Source: an uncultured Clostridia bacterium (lineage in GTDB: Bacteria; Bacillota; Clostridia; TANB77; CAG-508). Taken from it: 51,438 bases of DNA. The DNA lies in NCBI GenBank assembly GCA_934130085.1, contig CAKOXK010000011.1:1-51438 (forward strand). The letters run 5' to 3'. Under the pieces are notes generated by a model. The model was not told the origin of the DNA, ran no database searches, and saw only the letters and a program-made list of their open reading frames with translations. Positions 40,248 to 49,566 of this stretch are shown piece after piece (position 1 is the first letter of the stretch; each line of letters opens with the position of its first letter). The position numbers were made by a program, and so were the translations under genes.

Positions 40248-43010
40248 GAAGATACAAAAAAGAAAAACAAATTTAACAGAAGAACTTTAGTTTTAATCGT
40301 TACAGTAATTGCTTTAATTGTTTCTTATGTAGTAATTAGAGGAAATTATCTTGAAATGAAAGAAATTGGAGAAGAGTACATAAGCGTATTTTGGAGAAAC
40401 CTTGTATATAATGTAATAATATTCGTAATAAATTTTGTGTTTATATTTTGCTCATTTTACTTTACAAATAGGCAAATAAAAAAGGCGTTACAAGTTTTTT
40501 TTGATGACGAGAAGAAAGAAATGCCTAAGTTCCCTAATAAATCAATATCATTTGTTATTGCACTTGTTGGAGGAATTAGTGTTACACAGTTTTTAATGAA
40601 AAGAGTCTTGCTAGCTTTTAGTAATTCTAAATTTGGAACTAGTGATTCAATATTTAACTTAGACATATCATTTTTTATACTCCAAAAGCCTTTTATTAAA
40701 TTCATGATTATCTACCTATTAGTAGTTGTTGTTGCGACTCTTGCTTATGCAGCTATTTATACAATTATTGCCTTAAATAAGAGCTTTGATGGAGTTTCAC
40801 GCGAAAGTTTCAAAAAGGTTGACTTGTTAAAGAAAATAGGCTCAAGAGTAAGAATTCTTGTAATTTTAGCAGCATTATTCGTTATGTTCTTTATGGTTAT
40901 AAATATAGGTAACGAAAAATTCATGGGAATAGAGCTTAGTGATGGAACATCATATTCACTATATGGTGCTGGAAATGCTGATGTAACTGTTAAGCTATGG
41001 GGTTATGGAATACTTGCAATGTTAACTATGTTCTCGATTAGCAGGGCTTACAAACACTTAAGAATGAAAAGCATTAGAAAAGTTATTGGAGATATAATGA
41101 TTGTTCCGGTTTACTTGATTTTGTTGGCAGTAGTTCTTGCGTTATATCAATTAATATATGTTGCATCAAATACACTTGCAACAAATGAAAAATATATTGA
41201 ACAAAATATAAATTCAACAAGAACCGCGTATGGAATCACATCAGAAGAAAAAAACATTGAATATTCTGGTACAATCACAAGTAAGGAAATAAATGAAAAT
41301 AGCAATTTGTTGTCAAATATTGATATTGTAACATCTCGAAATGTTGTAAAAGATTTACAATCATCAAAAACATCTAAAGGGTATTATACTTATAGAAATT
41401 CTCAAATTGAACAATACAATATTAACGGAGTAGAAACTTTAGTATATGTTACACCACGTGAAATAGTGAATGCTAATACAACATATTCTAACAAAACATA
41501 TCAATATACGCATGGATACGGAACTATAATAACACTTGCTGGTTCAACAAATGAATATGGAAACTTAAAACATATACAAAATTCATTTGGAAATCTATCA
41601 AATTCAGCTATCAAAACAAATGAACCACGTATTTACTATGGACTTGAGAATAACAATGCTTGTGTTATTAATTCTCAAAAAGAGGAGATAGATTATGTTG
41701 ATGAAGATTCAAATAAAGAAGTAACATACAATTACAAGGGAACTGCAGGTTTAACTCTTAATTTCTTTGATAGACTAATACTAGGCATAAAAGAAGGAGA
41801 TCTAAAACTCGCTTTTTCTGGAAAAATGACAAGTGATAGCAAAATTATTACTAACAGAAATATAATAAACAGAGCAAAAATTGTAATGCCATATCTAGAA
41901 TATGATAATGATCCATATATGGTTATAGATGATTCTGGAAACCAATATTGGGTGCTTGATGCTTATACTACATCAAATGAGTATCCATTTTCACAGAAAA
42001 TCGCAATTGGACTCGAGGAAATAAATTATATTAGAAACTCGGTTAAAGTAATTGTAAATGCTTATGATGGTACAATGAAATTTTATATAACAGATAGACA
42101 AGATCCAATAGTCATGGCTTATAACAATATGTACAAAGGTTTATTTGAAGATGAATCAAACCAAGTTCCAGAAGATATAAGCAAACATTTTGTATATCCT
42201 CGTAAATTATATGATATACAATCAGAAATTCTTGAGAAATATCATAGTATTAAACCAGAAGTATTATACCGTGGAAACGATATTTGGCAAATTGCAGAAA
42301 CATCTGTATCTGGTAAAGTTGAAAAAATGAATGCATATTATACAATGTGCAAGACACAAAATGGAAAAGAAACATTAGGACTTGTATTGCCTTACACTGT
42401 TTACGGAAAACAAAATTTAACATCATATATTATTGGTACTTATGAGAATGGAAAGCCAAAACTACAGGTTTATAGATTTTCATCAAACAGTAATGTTTTA
42501 GGACCAATTCAATTAGAAACGCAACTAAATGAATATGATACAATAGCATCTGATATTGCAAGCCTAAATACAACAGGAACTAAAATAACAAAGAACTTAA
42601 TGGCAATACCAGTAGAAAACACAATATTATATGTAGAAACAATATACCAACAATTAATCAATGAAACAACTCAAAAACCGACATTAAAAAGAGTTATAGT
42701 AGCTTCAGGAACAAAAGTTGCAATAGGAAATAACCTAGATGAAGCATTGAAAAACTTATTATCAACTTATGCTGTTGATATTGAAGTCCAAAATAATGAA
42801 AACATTGAAAGCTTAATTAACTCAGTCATAAAAGCAAATCAAAATGTTCAAAACTCAAGTAAAAATGGAGAATGGAAGCTATTTGGAGAAGATATGCAAA
42901 AACTTACAAGCTTGATTGATGAACTACAAGTAGTTGTTCAAAAGAAAGAAAAAGAACAAAAAAATACTACAAATGAGGTATCAACAGAAATATCAAACAA
43001 TACTTTTTAA
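40245..43010 (+). CDS. UPF0182 family large membrane protein
   Basis: The 921-residue protein has seven membrane helices in its first third (about 12-30, 50-70, 100-125, 140-170, 200-220, 240-262, 282-306). A very large extracytoplasmic domain follows, containing TNEPRIYYGLENNNACVIN (short form RIYYGLE), DGLT-like and YLEYDNDPYMVIDDSGNQYW and LDAYTTSNEYPFSQK. This matches the UPF0182 family, which is widespread in Actinobacteria and clostridia and has no known function. ATG is the only in-frame start; its ribosome binding site is placed unusually (see the hairpin). It lies between ftsY and pgsA. Confidence 0.93.
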   Translation: MEDTKKKNKFNRRTLVLIVTVIALIVSYVVIRGNYLEMKEIGEEYISVFWRNLVYNVIIFVINFVFIFCSFYFTNRQIKKALQVFFDDEKKEMPKFPNKSISFVIALVGGISVTQFLMKRVLLAFSNSKFGTSDSIFNLDISFFILQKPFIKFMIIYLLVVVVATLAYAAIYTIIALNKSFDGVSRESFKKVDLLKKIGSRVRILVILAALFVMFFMVINIGNEKFMGIELSDGTSYSLYGAGNADVTVKLWGYGILAMLTMFSISRAYKHLRMKSIRKVIGDIMIVPVYLILLAVVLALYQLIYVASNTLATNEKYIEQNINSTRTAYGITSEEKNIEYSGTITSKEINENSNLLSNIDIVTSRNVVKDLQSSKTSKGYYTYRNSQIEQYNINGVETLVYVTPREIVNANTTYSNKTYQYTHGYGTIITLAGSTNEYGNLKHIQNSFGNLSNSAIKTNEPRIYYGLENNNACVINSQKEEIDYVDEDSNKEVTYNYKGTAGLTLNFFDRLILGIKEGDLKLAFSGKMTSDSKIITNRNIINRAKIVMPYLEYDNDPYMVIDDSGNQYWVLDAYTTSNEYPFSQKIAIGLEEINYIRNSVKVIVNAYDGTMKFYITDRQDPIVMAYNNMYKGLFEDESNQVPEDISKHFVYPRKLYDIQSEILEKYHSIKPEVLYRGNDIWQIAETSVSGKVEKMNAYYTMCKTQNGKETLGLVLPYTVYGKQNLTSYIIGTYENGKPKLQVYRFSSNSNVLGPIQLETQLNEYDTIASDIASLNTTGTKITKNLMAIPVENTILYVETIYQQLINETTQKPTLKRVIVASGTKVAIGNNLDEALKNLLSTYAVDIEVQNNENIESLINSVIKANQNVQNSSKNGEWKLFGEDMQKLTSLIDELQVVVQKKEKEQKNTTNEVSTEISNNTF

Positions 43011-43155
43011 AAAGATAAAGATGCATCGGTAGATACTATAGACAGTAATTTTTTTAATAAAAGAACCATTAGTGGATAGTAACCAACAATTAAAAAATTA
43101 AGGAGATATCAGCAGATATTTTAAACAGTACCTTTAAAATTTGAAAGGAAAAGAT

Positions 43156-43752
43156 ATGAATACACCTAATAAATTAACAATAGCTAGAATGATACTTGTA
43201 CCTATTATTGTAATTATTTCAATGATAAATATTCCTGGCATGGTTTATCAAATACCAGTGGGATATTTAATTATAGACATATTATTTATAATCGCATCAA
43301 TTACTGATAAAATAGATGGAACACTTGCAAGAAAAAATAATCAAGTAACTACATTTGGAAAGTTTCTTGATCCAATTGCTGATAAGATACTAGTTATATC
43401 AGCATTAATAATTCTAGTAGAAAGGCAAACACTTCCTGCATGGATTCCAATTATAATAATATTCAGGGAATTTGCTGTGTCAGGTTATAGAATGATAGCT
43501 GTAGAAAAGGGAAAAGTAATTGCAGCCAACAAATGGGGAAAATTAAAAACCGTTACCCAAATGATTGCAATTATACTTGCATTAATTGATACAAACCAAT
43601 TTGGAGCTATATTTGTAACGAGATTAGTAGGTTTTGGGTTTGCACTAAACTTATTATCTACTTTAATGATGATAATCTGTGTCATAGCAACGATCTTTTC
43701 CGGATATGAATACTTAAAAAATGGAAAAGATTTGATTTTACAGGATAAATAA
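43156..43752 (+). CDS. pgsA: CDP-diacylglycerol--glycerol-3-phosphate 3-phosphatidyltransferase
   Basis: The 198-residue membrane enzyme makes phosphatidylglycerol phosphate from the CDP-diacylglycerol produced by CdsA. The CDP-alcohol phosphotransferase motif DxxDGxxAR...GxxxDxxxD is complete: DKIDGTLAR then GKFLDPIADK. Starting text TPNKLTIARMILVPI is standard. ATG 43156 has AAAGGAAAAG upstream; a TTG at 43141 in frame lacks a site. Six membrane helices are predicted. Confidence 0.97.
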   Translation: MNTPNKLTIARMILVPIIVIISMINIPGMVYQIPVGYLIIDILFIIASITDKIDGTLARKNNQVTTFGKFLDPIADKILVISALIILVERQTLPAWIPIIIIFREFAVSGYRMIAVEKGKVIAANKWGKLKTVTQMIAIILALIDTNQFGAIFVTRLVGFGFALNLLSTLMMIICVIATIFSGYEYLKNGKDLILQDK

Positions 43753-43770
43753 GCTTTTAATTAAGGATAA

Positions 43771-43882
43771 AAACTTGATTAGAAGTTGAAAGATTCCGAC
43801 TATAAAAGCTAATCAAAAAACTTGATTAGAAAAAACGTTAGAGTTTAATAAAGAAATTAGACTAAAGGAAAACTTAATTAGA
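43771..43882 (+). repeat. Three spaced direct repeats upstream of ligA
   Basis: AAACTTGATTAGA occurs at 43771-43783 and 43818-43830, and AAACTTAATTAGA at 43870-43882, spaced 47 and 52 bases. The first and third copies continue as AGTTGAAA and GGTTGAAA. The last is directly fused to the ligA ribosome binding site (AGAGG). The middle copy is part of an exact dyad CTAATCAA/TTGATTAG (43809-43829). Confidence 0.7.
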
Positions 43883-43890
43883 GGTTGAAA

Positions 43891-45867
43891 ATGGAAGCAA
43901 AAGATAGAATCGAAGAGTTACGTAAAAAAATCAATTATTATTCAGAACTTTATTATGATGAAGATAATTCACCTATAACTGATTATGATTATGATATAAT
44001 GATGAATGAATTGAAAAAACTTGAAAGAGAGAATCCTGAATTAATAACCAAGGATTCTCCAACGCAAAAAGTTGGAGGACATGCTAGAGAAGATTTAAAA
44101 AAAGTAACTCATGAGGTTCCATTAAAAAGTTTGCAAGATATATTTAACTTTGAAGAACTATATGAGTTTGATAAAAGAATAAAAGAAGCAGGGAATACCA
44201 ACTATTGTGTAGAAACCAAAATTGATGGATTATCATGTGCTTTAAAATACGAAAAAGGAATATTAGTTCAAGGTGCAACAAGAGGAGATGGATTTGTAGG
44301 AGAAGATGTAACTGAAAATGTAAAAAAAATCAAAACAATTCCACATAGATTAAAAGAACCAATTGATATAACTGTCAGAGGCGAAGTATTTATGAGCAAA
44401 AAAGGATTTGAAGAGCTTAACAAGGAACAAGAAGTTCTTGGAAAGCCACTTTTTGCAAATGCAAGAAATGCTGCAGCAGGTTCTTTAAGGCAATTAGATG
44501 CAAAGATAACAGAACAAAGACCACTCGATATCTACATATTTAATGTGCAAAAATTTGCAGAAGATGAAATGTTTGAATCTCACTTTGAAGAGCTAAATTA
44601 TTTAGCAAAGCTAGGTTTCAATGTGGTGCCTTTTAGAAAGTTATGTCATAATATTGATGAAGCGGTAGAAGCAATAAATGAAATAGGTGATATGCGTGAA
44701 AATTTAACATTTGGAATTGATGGTGCAGTTGTTAAAGTTGACGACCTAAAGTTAAGAGAAAGACTAGGAGACACATTCAAAGTTCCAAGATGGGCAATCG
44801 CATACAAATATCCACCAGAAAAAAAAGAAACAATTTTAAAAGATATTATCTGTCAAGTTGGAAGAACAGGGGTAATTACACCTATGGCTATATTAGAGCC
44901 AGTCAAGGTTGCAGGATCAACAATTTCAAAAACGACACTCCACAATGAAGATTTTGTAAAAGAAAAAGATCTAAGAATAGGCGATCATGTTATAATTCAA
45001 AAACAAGGGGATGTAATTCCAGAAGTTGTAGACGTATTAAAAAATAAAAGAACAGGTGAAGAAAAGATATTTAATATGCCAGAATATTGTCCTGTATGTG
45101 GAGCAAAAGCCATAAGAGAAGATGGAGAAGCAGCTGTAAGGTGTACAGGAATAGAATGCCCAGCAAAAGCATTAAGAAATATAGTTCATTTTGCATCAAA
45201 AGAAGGAATGAACATAGAAGGAATGGGATATAAAATTGTTGAGCAATTAGTTGATAGAAAACTTATAACAAATATTGCAGATATATATGATTTAAGATTA
45301 GAAGATATAGCTTCATTAAAAAAGAACGGCAAAAAATTTGCAAAGAATTTAATTGATGCCATAGAAAAAAGTAAAAATCAAGATTTATCGAATCTAATAA
45401 CATCATTTGGAATTAGACATGTAGGAAAGAAAATGGCAAAAGCATTAGCTAGAAAATATAAAACACTTGATAATCTAATTGAGGCATCAGTTGAAGATTT
45501 AGTATCAAAAGATGATGTAGGAGAAGTAATCGCTAAAAGTATACATGAATTTTTCAATGAGCAACAAACAAAAGATTTAATACAAAGATTAAAAAATGCA
45601 GGAGTAAACACAGAGAGTTTAGAACAAGGTACAATAGATAACCGATTTGAAGGAATGACATTTGTTTTAACAGGAACACTTGAGAAATATTCAAGAGAAC
45701 AAGCAAGTGATATAATAGAAAGCTTTGGTGGAAAAACATCAGCAAGTGTATCTAAAAAAACGAACTTTGTACTAGCTGGAGAAGAAGCTGGTTCAAAACT
45801 AGTAAAAGCTGAAAAATTAGGAGTAAGAGTAATATCAGAGCAAGAATTTGAAGATATGATTAAATAA
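43891..45867 (+). CDS. ligA: NAD-dependent DNA ligase LigA
   Basis: The 658-residue enzyme seals nicks in replication and repair. It has domain Ia (YYDEDNSPITDYDYDIMM-like, short form PITDYDYD), an adenylation domain with active-site Lys in ETKIDGLSCALKYE near 112, and an OB fold. A zinc finger with CPVCGA...CTGIECPAK lies near 400-425. HhH repeats follow, and a BRCT domain (GMTFVLTGTLEKYSREQA near 585). The length is standard. ATG 43891 follows AGAGG by 6 bases; a TTG two codons earlier is an alternative. Confidence 0.97.
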   Translation: MEAKDRIEELRKKINYYSELYYDEDNSPITDYDYDIMMNELKKLERENPELITKDSPTQKVGGHAREDLKKVTHEVPLKSLQDIFNFEELYEFDKRIKEAGNTNYCVETKIDGLSCALKYEKGILVQGATRGDGFVGEDVTENVKKIKTIPHRLKEPIDITVRGEVFMSKKGFEELNKEQEVLGKPLFANARNAAAGSLRQLDAKITEQRPLDIYIFNVQKFAEDEMFESHFEELNYLAKLGFNVVPFRKLCHNIDEAVEAINEIGDMRENLTFGIDGAVVKVDDLKLRERLGDTFKVPRWAIAYKYPPEKKETILKDIICQVGRTGVITPMAILEPVKVAGSTISKTTLHNEDFVKEKDLRIGDHVIIQKQGDVIPEVVDVLKNKRTGEEKIFNMPEYCPVCGAKAIREDGEAAVRCTGIECPAKALRNIVHFASKEGMNIEGMGYKIVEQLVDRKLITNIADIYDLRLEDIASLKKNGKKFAKNLIDAIEKSKNQDLSNLITSFGIRHVGKKMAKALARKYKTLDNLIEASVEDLVSKDDVGEVIAKSIHEFFNEQQTKDLIQRLKNAGVNTESLEQGTIDNRFEGMTFVLTGTLEKYSREQASDIIESFGGKTSASVSKKTNFVLAGEEAGSKLVKAEKLGVRVISEQEFEDMIK

Positions 45868-45929
45868 GAGAAATATAAGAGAACGATTCTTATTTTGGTG
45901 TTATTTAATAACGAATATGGAGGAATAAA

Positions 45930-46166
45930 ATGGAAGGCAAATACACATTTGAGAAATTCACAGATGATTTAGATTGCGGATATAAAGTACTATTTGACTA
46001 TGTAAGAAACAGATATGTAGTATATAAAGTAAATGAAAACTGCTATATGCAGGAGTTAATAGAACAAAAAACAAAAAATCCTGTTCCAGCAAAATCAATG
46101 ATAACATTCAAAGCTGTAAAAGAAATGTTTCCATTTATGATAGACATCGAATATAAAGAAAGCTAG
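45930..46166 (+). CDS. Small hypothetical protein
   Basis: The 78-residue acidic-basic protein is without membrane segments. Text such as DDLDCGYKVLFDYVRNRYVV and FKAVKEMFPFMIDIEY suggests a small alpha/beta fold, but I do not recognise a family. GGAGG precedes the ATG by 5 bases. It lies 62 bases after ligA and 24 before the DUF4116 gene, so the three may be co-transcribed. Confidence 0.75.
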   Translation: MEGKYTFEKFTDDLDCGYKVLFDYVRNRYVVYKVNENCYMQELIEQKTKNPVPAKSMITFKAVKEMFPFMIDIEYKES

Positions 46167-46190
46167 ATACATCAAAAGGAGGATAAAGTA

Positions 46191-46610
46191 ATGGAAGAAG
46201 AGGAAGAAGAAAAAGAGTACATGATAGAAGATGCAGAAACAAATTCTGATAATGAAGAATTTATGCTACAAGCGTTAAAAGATAAAGCATACTGGGTTCT
46301 TGCCTATGCAAGCGATAGATTGCATTCCAAGAAAGATTTGATGATGAAGGCCTGTGAAAAAGATGGACAAACTCTATACTATGCCTCAGCAGAATTAAGA
46401 GATGATAAAGATGTAGTAATGAAAGCAATAACTAATAAATGGTTAATTGTGAAATATGCAAGTAAAAGACTAAGAGGAGACAAAGATGTAGCAATGTGCG
46501 TACTAAAGCAAAACTTAAACTCGCAAATATATTTAACAGACGAAATATTGCAAGATAAAGACATACAAGAAATATTACATCCAAAAGAGGATGAAGACAA
46601 TAAACAATAA
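46191..46610 (+). CDS. DUF4116-type repeat protein
   Basis: The 139-residue protein consists of about three copies of a helical repeat near 23 residues long, each with the pattern YASxxLRxDKDVVMKA (for example ASAELRDDKDVVMKAI and ASKRLRGDKDVAMCV). This is the DUF4116 repeat, common in eukaryotic and amoeba-associated organisms and found in scattered bacteria; its function is unknown. It has an acidic N-terminus and C-terminus. AAAGGAGG precedes the ATG. The repeats probably form an alpha-solenoid for protein contacts. Confidence 0.82.
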   Translation: MEEEEEEKEYMIEDAETNSDNEEFMLQALKDKAYWVLAYASDRLHSKKDLMMKACEKDGQTLYYASAELRDDKDVVMKAITNKWLIVKYASKRLRGDKDVAMCVLKQNLNSQIYLTDEILQDKDIQEILHPKEDEDNKQ

Positions 46611-46658
46611 AGGAAGCAACATTTTCAATTCATTTGGATGATAAGCAACGTTTTAAAC

Positions 46659-46800
46659 AAAAGCTTTAATATTATATTGTTTAAAATGCCGCGTTAGCTT
46701 ACACGCGAAGTGCGAATGTTTCTTTTTTAGAAAATTAATTTTGACTAACGAAGAAAGAAACGAACAAGGCATTAAAGAACAATACAATATTAAAGCTTTT
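46659..46800 (+). repeat. Interspersed palindromic element, full copy (R6)
   Basis: Same orientation as the copy at 29551. Terminal repeats are AAAAGCTTTAATATTATATTG... and ...AATACAATATTAAAGCTTTT, about 33 bp inverted. Inner arms are GTTTCTTTTTT (46718-46728) and GAAGAAAGAAAC (46750-46761). It sits exactly between the convergent ends of the DUF4116 gene and rqcH, where a bidirectional terminator would be expected. Confidence 0.88.
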
Positions 46801-46816
46801 GCTATTATTTAAATTT

Positions 46817-48646
46817 TTATATAAATTGACTTGGGTCAACATATATTGTTTTGTTATTAGTATAAATTACGTATCCAGGAACAGCGCCATGTGGCTTTTT
46901 AACAAATTTCTTTAATGTATAATCTACAGGTACATGAGATGAAAATTTGGCTTTACTGTAATAAGCACAGATTTTTGCACATTTCTCAATAGTAGAAATC
47001 TTAGGAGTGATACCATTGCATTTTAAAATTAGATGGCTACCATGAATATCTTTTGTATGAAACCAATAATCATTGTCATTTGCAACCTTTAAAGTTAGGA
47101 AATCATTTTGTTTGTTGTTTTTTCCTATAAACACGTCAAATTCGTCAATTTTTAGTTTAATATAATTAGAAAGAGATGATGACATGTCAGTCTTTTTATC
47201 TTTTTTTGTTCCTCTCTTATTTTTTATAGAAATATCGCTAAAAAGGATATTGTCTGAAATTTCATTATAGACCTCATCAACATCATTGATATTTTCACAG
47301 TTATCCATTTCTTGAATTAGTGATTCAAGATAGTCTAGTTCCTTATTTGTTTCCTTTTTTTGAATGTTTACAACCTCTAATGTATTTTTCATTTTATTAT
47401 ATTTTTTAAAATAATTTTCGGCGTTTTTAGTAATTGAAATTGTAGGGTCGATTGGAATTTTTACATTTGTATTATCATAATAATTGAAAAGTTCAACTTC
47501 TGTCATATTTTCATAAGTTTTCAAATCCTTAAATCGATATATGTTGGCTGTTAATAGTTCTCCATAGACTTTATATAAATTTAAATTTTTACATGAGTCT
47601 ATTTTTAAATTTATATTGTCCATCTTTTTTAAGATTTTATCCAGAGTTGAGTTTAATATTTTTAATAGACTATTTCTGTATTGTGTATAATTTTCAATGC
47701 TTTGCTTTTTATAATAAAAATCATCAAGATAAAAATTGTTATCTAATGATAAATCTAAAGCTGAGTTCAAGGCAACATTATTGGCATTATTAGACGAACT
47801 ATTATCTGATAGTTTACTATTACTGTCAGATGGAACTGCAAATAATTTGCTTTGAATATCAATGTTACTATCTTTCATGTTGCTGATCAAATACGGATAT
47901 ACAGAATAATTATTCTTAAAGTTATTTAGTTTAGAATTGCCATGTAGAATAGTATTTATGTATTTATAAATATCTTTTAGTGACTTGTTTGCAATTGTGT
48001 TAGCTAAGTGCAAAGTTTCGATTGCAGATTGAATGAAAAGTTTACATATTCCATTATAAATATTAGGAATGGCAGTTTCCAGAGTTTTATAGTCAGAAGA
48101 TAGAACAGTGCTTTCAAACTCATCAAATGTAGAAGTAGTGAAATCTAGCTTAGTTATTTGAGGCTCAATATATTTTCTAGCGGGCATAATATCACGAAAA
48201 TTATTCTCACTATCAAACTTTTTCAAGGCATCAATAATAACACCTTTTTCATTCAACAAAATAACATTGCTGTATTTACCCATTAATTCAACAACAAGAG
48301 TTCTTTTAACTAAGTCACTCATCTCATTGTAACATTCAAATTCAATGTAGCAAATTCTTTCTAATCCTTTCATGTAAATTCTTTTTATAATTGCTGATGT
48401 TAAATATTTACGTAAGGTCATACAAAAATTAGGAGCATTAAAAGGATTCTCCTTTAAGTGAGTAGATAAATACATACTATAATTATTGGCAGTTGTATCA
48501 ATATTAAGCATATAAGTATGTTTGTTATATATTGAGATTACTAAATTATTACTATTTGGTTCATATATTTTATTAACTTTACCATTGATCAAAGTAGTCT
48601 GAAACTCTGAAACAATAGTATGAAGTGTAATTCCATCAAAAGCCAT
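46817..48646 (-). CDS. rqcH: Rqc2/RqcH family ribosome quality control factor (NFACT protein)
   Basis: The 609-residue protein has an NFACT-N domain beginning MAFDGITLHTIVSEFQTTLI. A HhH/coiled-coil middle (about 340-440) contains an Asn/Ser-rich insert (about 280-315). An NFACT-R domain follows (YWFHTKDIHGSHLILKCNG near 530, then KFSSHVPVDYTL). RqcH binds obstructed 50S subunits and recruits tRNA-Ala to add C-terminal Ala tails that mark chains for decay. The conserved Asp-Arg pair of the N domain appears here as Glu96-Arg97. AAGGTGA lies upstream. It is also annotated in other genomes as a fibronectin-binding protein. Confidence 0.93.
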   Translation of the reverse strand: MAFDGITLHTIVSEFQTTLINGKVNKIYEPNSNNLVISIYNKHTYMLNIDTTANNYSMYLSTHLKENPFNAPNFCMTLRKYLTSAIIKRIYMKGLERICYIEFECYNEMSDLVKRTLVVELMGKYSNVILLNEKGVIIDALKKFDSENNFRDIMPARKYIEPQITKLDFTTSTFDEFESTVLSSDYKTLETAIPNIYNGICKLFIQSAIETLHLANTIANKSLKDIYKYINTILHGNSKLNNFKNNYSVYPYLISNMKDSNIDIQSKLFAVPSDSNSKLSDNSSSNNANNVALNSALDLSLDNNFYLDDFYYKKQSIENYTQYRNSLLKILNSTLDKILKKMDNINLKIDSCKNLNLYKVYGELLTANIYRFKDLKTYENMTEVELFNYYDNTNVKIPIDPTISITKNAENYFKKYNKMKNTLEVVNIQKKETNKELDYLESLIQEMDNCENINDVDEVYNEISDNILFSDISIKNKRGTKKDKKTDMSSSLSNYIKLKIDEFDVFIGKNNKQNDFLTLKVANDNDYWFHTKDIHGSHLILKCNGITPKISTIEKCAKICAYYSKAKFSSHVPVDYTLKKFVKKPHGAVPGYVIYTNNKTIYVDPSQFI

Positions 48647-48679
48647 TTTAAATCACCTTTACAAAAAAATCTTTTTACA

Positions 48680-48708
48680 ATTATAAACATTATTTGCAAA
48701 AAATGCAA
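48680..48708 (-). promoter_or_regulatory. SigA-type promoter of rqcH
   Basis: Minus-strand TTGCAT (48703-48708) and TATAAT (48680-48685) are 17 bases apart, 34 bases before the rqcH start. It is back to back with the sigH promoter. Confidence 0.65.
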
Positions 48709-48715
48709 TAAAATG

Positions 48716-48744
48716 TTGACAATATGCACTTTTGCCAATATAAT
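48716..48744 (+). promoter_or_regulatory. Consensus SigA promoter of sigH
   Basis: TTGACA (48716-48721) and TATAAT (48739-48744) are exact consensus hexamers with a 17-base spacer. In Bacillus sigH is SigA-dependent and repressed by AbrB, which would fit a strong basal promoter. Confidence 0.85.
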
Positions 48745-48779
48745 ACATATTAAGTTACATTTAAAGGAGCACAATATAA

Positions 48780-49433
48780 ATGCCAATATCAAAAATATTT
48801 TTTTCTGATGGAAAAGAATATAGCAATATGTCTGATGAAGATTTACTTAAATTAGTGAAACAAAACAATAAGCAAGCACTTAACGTATTGATTGAACGTT
48901 ATAAAGAAACAGTAAACGCAAGAGTATGCAAATACTATATAGCAGGAGCTGAAAAAGATGATATAGTTCAAGAAGGCTTAATTGGTTTGTATAAGGCAAT
49001 TAGAGATTTTGATTTAAATAAAGATAATTCATTTAAAACATTTGCAAATCTTTGTATTGAAAGGCAAATAATCACGGCAATAAAAAGTTCAAATAGGCAA
49101 AAACATATACCACTTAATTCATATATATCATTAAATAATCCTAATTATGAAAATGAAGATGGTGAGGAAGAAAGCCAATTACTTGATGTGCTAAATTCAC
49201 ATGCAATAGAAGATCCGCTTGATACAATAACTAAAAGTGAGTATATGAAAGATGTGAAAAATTCAATAAACAGTTCATTAAGTGCATTTGAAAAAGCTGT
49301 ACTAAATCAATTTGTTGAAGGAAAGAGCTACAATGAAATTGCCAAAAGTTTAAACGCACCAGTAAAGTCAGTAGATAATGCAATACAAAGAATAAGAAAA
49401 AAGACAGCTAAAAATATTGAAAATCTTACATAA
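48780..49433 (+). CDS. sigH: RNA polymerase sporulation sigma factor SigH
   Basis: The 217-residue sigma-70 family factor is very close to the 218 of B. subtilis SigH. Region 2 (about 20-95) has EKDDIVQEGLIGLYKAIRDF and FKTFANLCIERQIITAIK. The signature RQKHIPLNSYISLN follows near residue 100. Region 4 (about 155-210) has LNQFVEGKSYNEIAKSLN and VKSVDNAIQRIRKK as the helix-turn-helix. It drives entry into sporulation. AAAGGAG is 10 bases before the ATG. Divergent from rqcH. Confidence 0.95.
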   Translation: MPISKIFFSDGKEYSNMSDEDLLKLVKQNNKQALNVLIERYKETVNARVCKYYIAGAEKDDIVQEGLIGLYKAIRDFDLNKDNSFKTFANLCIERQIITAIKSSNRQKHIPLNSYISLNNPNYENEDGEEESQLLDVLNSHAIEDPLDTITKSEYMKDVKNSINSSLSAFEKAVLNQFVEGKSYNEIAKSLNAPVKSVDNAIQRIRKKTAKNIENLT

Positions 49434-49484
49434 TTTTTTATAAGCACAACGAATATAGATATTTAAATGTAATGTAAGATTTAT

Positions 49485-49560
49485 GCCTACATAGCTCAGT
49501 TGGTAGAGTGCAGCCTTGGTAAGGCTGAGGTCACCGGTTCAATCCCGGTTGTAGGCTCCA
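49485..49560 (+). tRNA. tRNA-Thr (anticodon GGT)
   Basis: Acceptor strands GCCTACA and TGTAGGC pair over 7 bp and are followed by T and an encoded CCA. D-arm TAGCTCAGTTGGTAGAG and T-arm GTTCAATC are standard. The anticodon loop TTGGTAA shows GGT for ACC/ACT. It lies 50 bases after sigH, perhaps in the same transcript. It is the second tRNA-Thr of the window with a different anticodon. Confidence 0.97.
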
Positions 49561-49566
49561 GTGACG

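Noticed and set aside
40225..40290. Short frame starting at ATG 40225 behind the AAAGGAG site, overlapping the UPF0182 start
   Set aside because: It has only about 21 codons, no recognisable product and a spacing of 3 bases from the site. The hairpin explanation for the downstream start fits better, although a leader peptide cannot be fully excluded.
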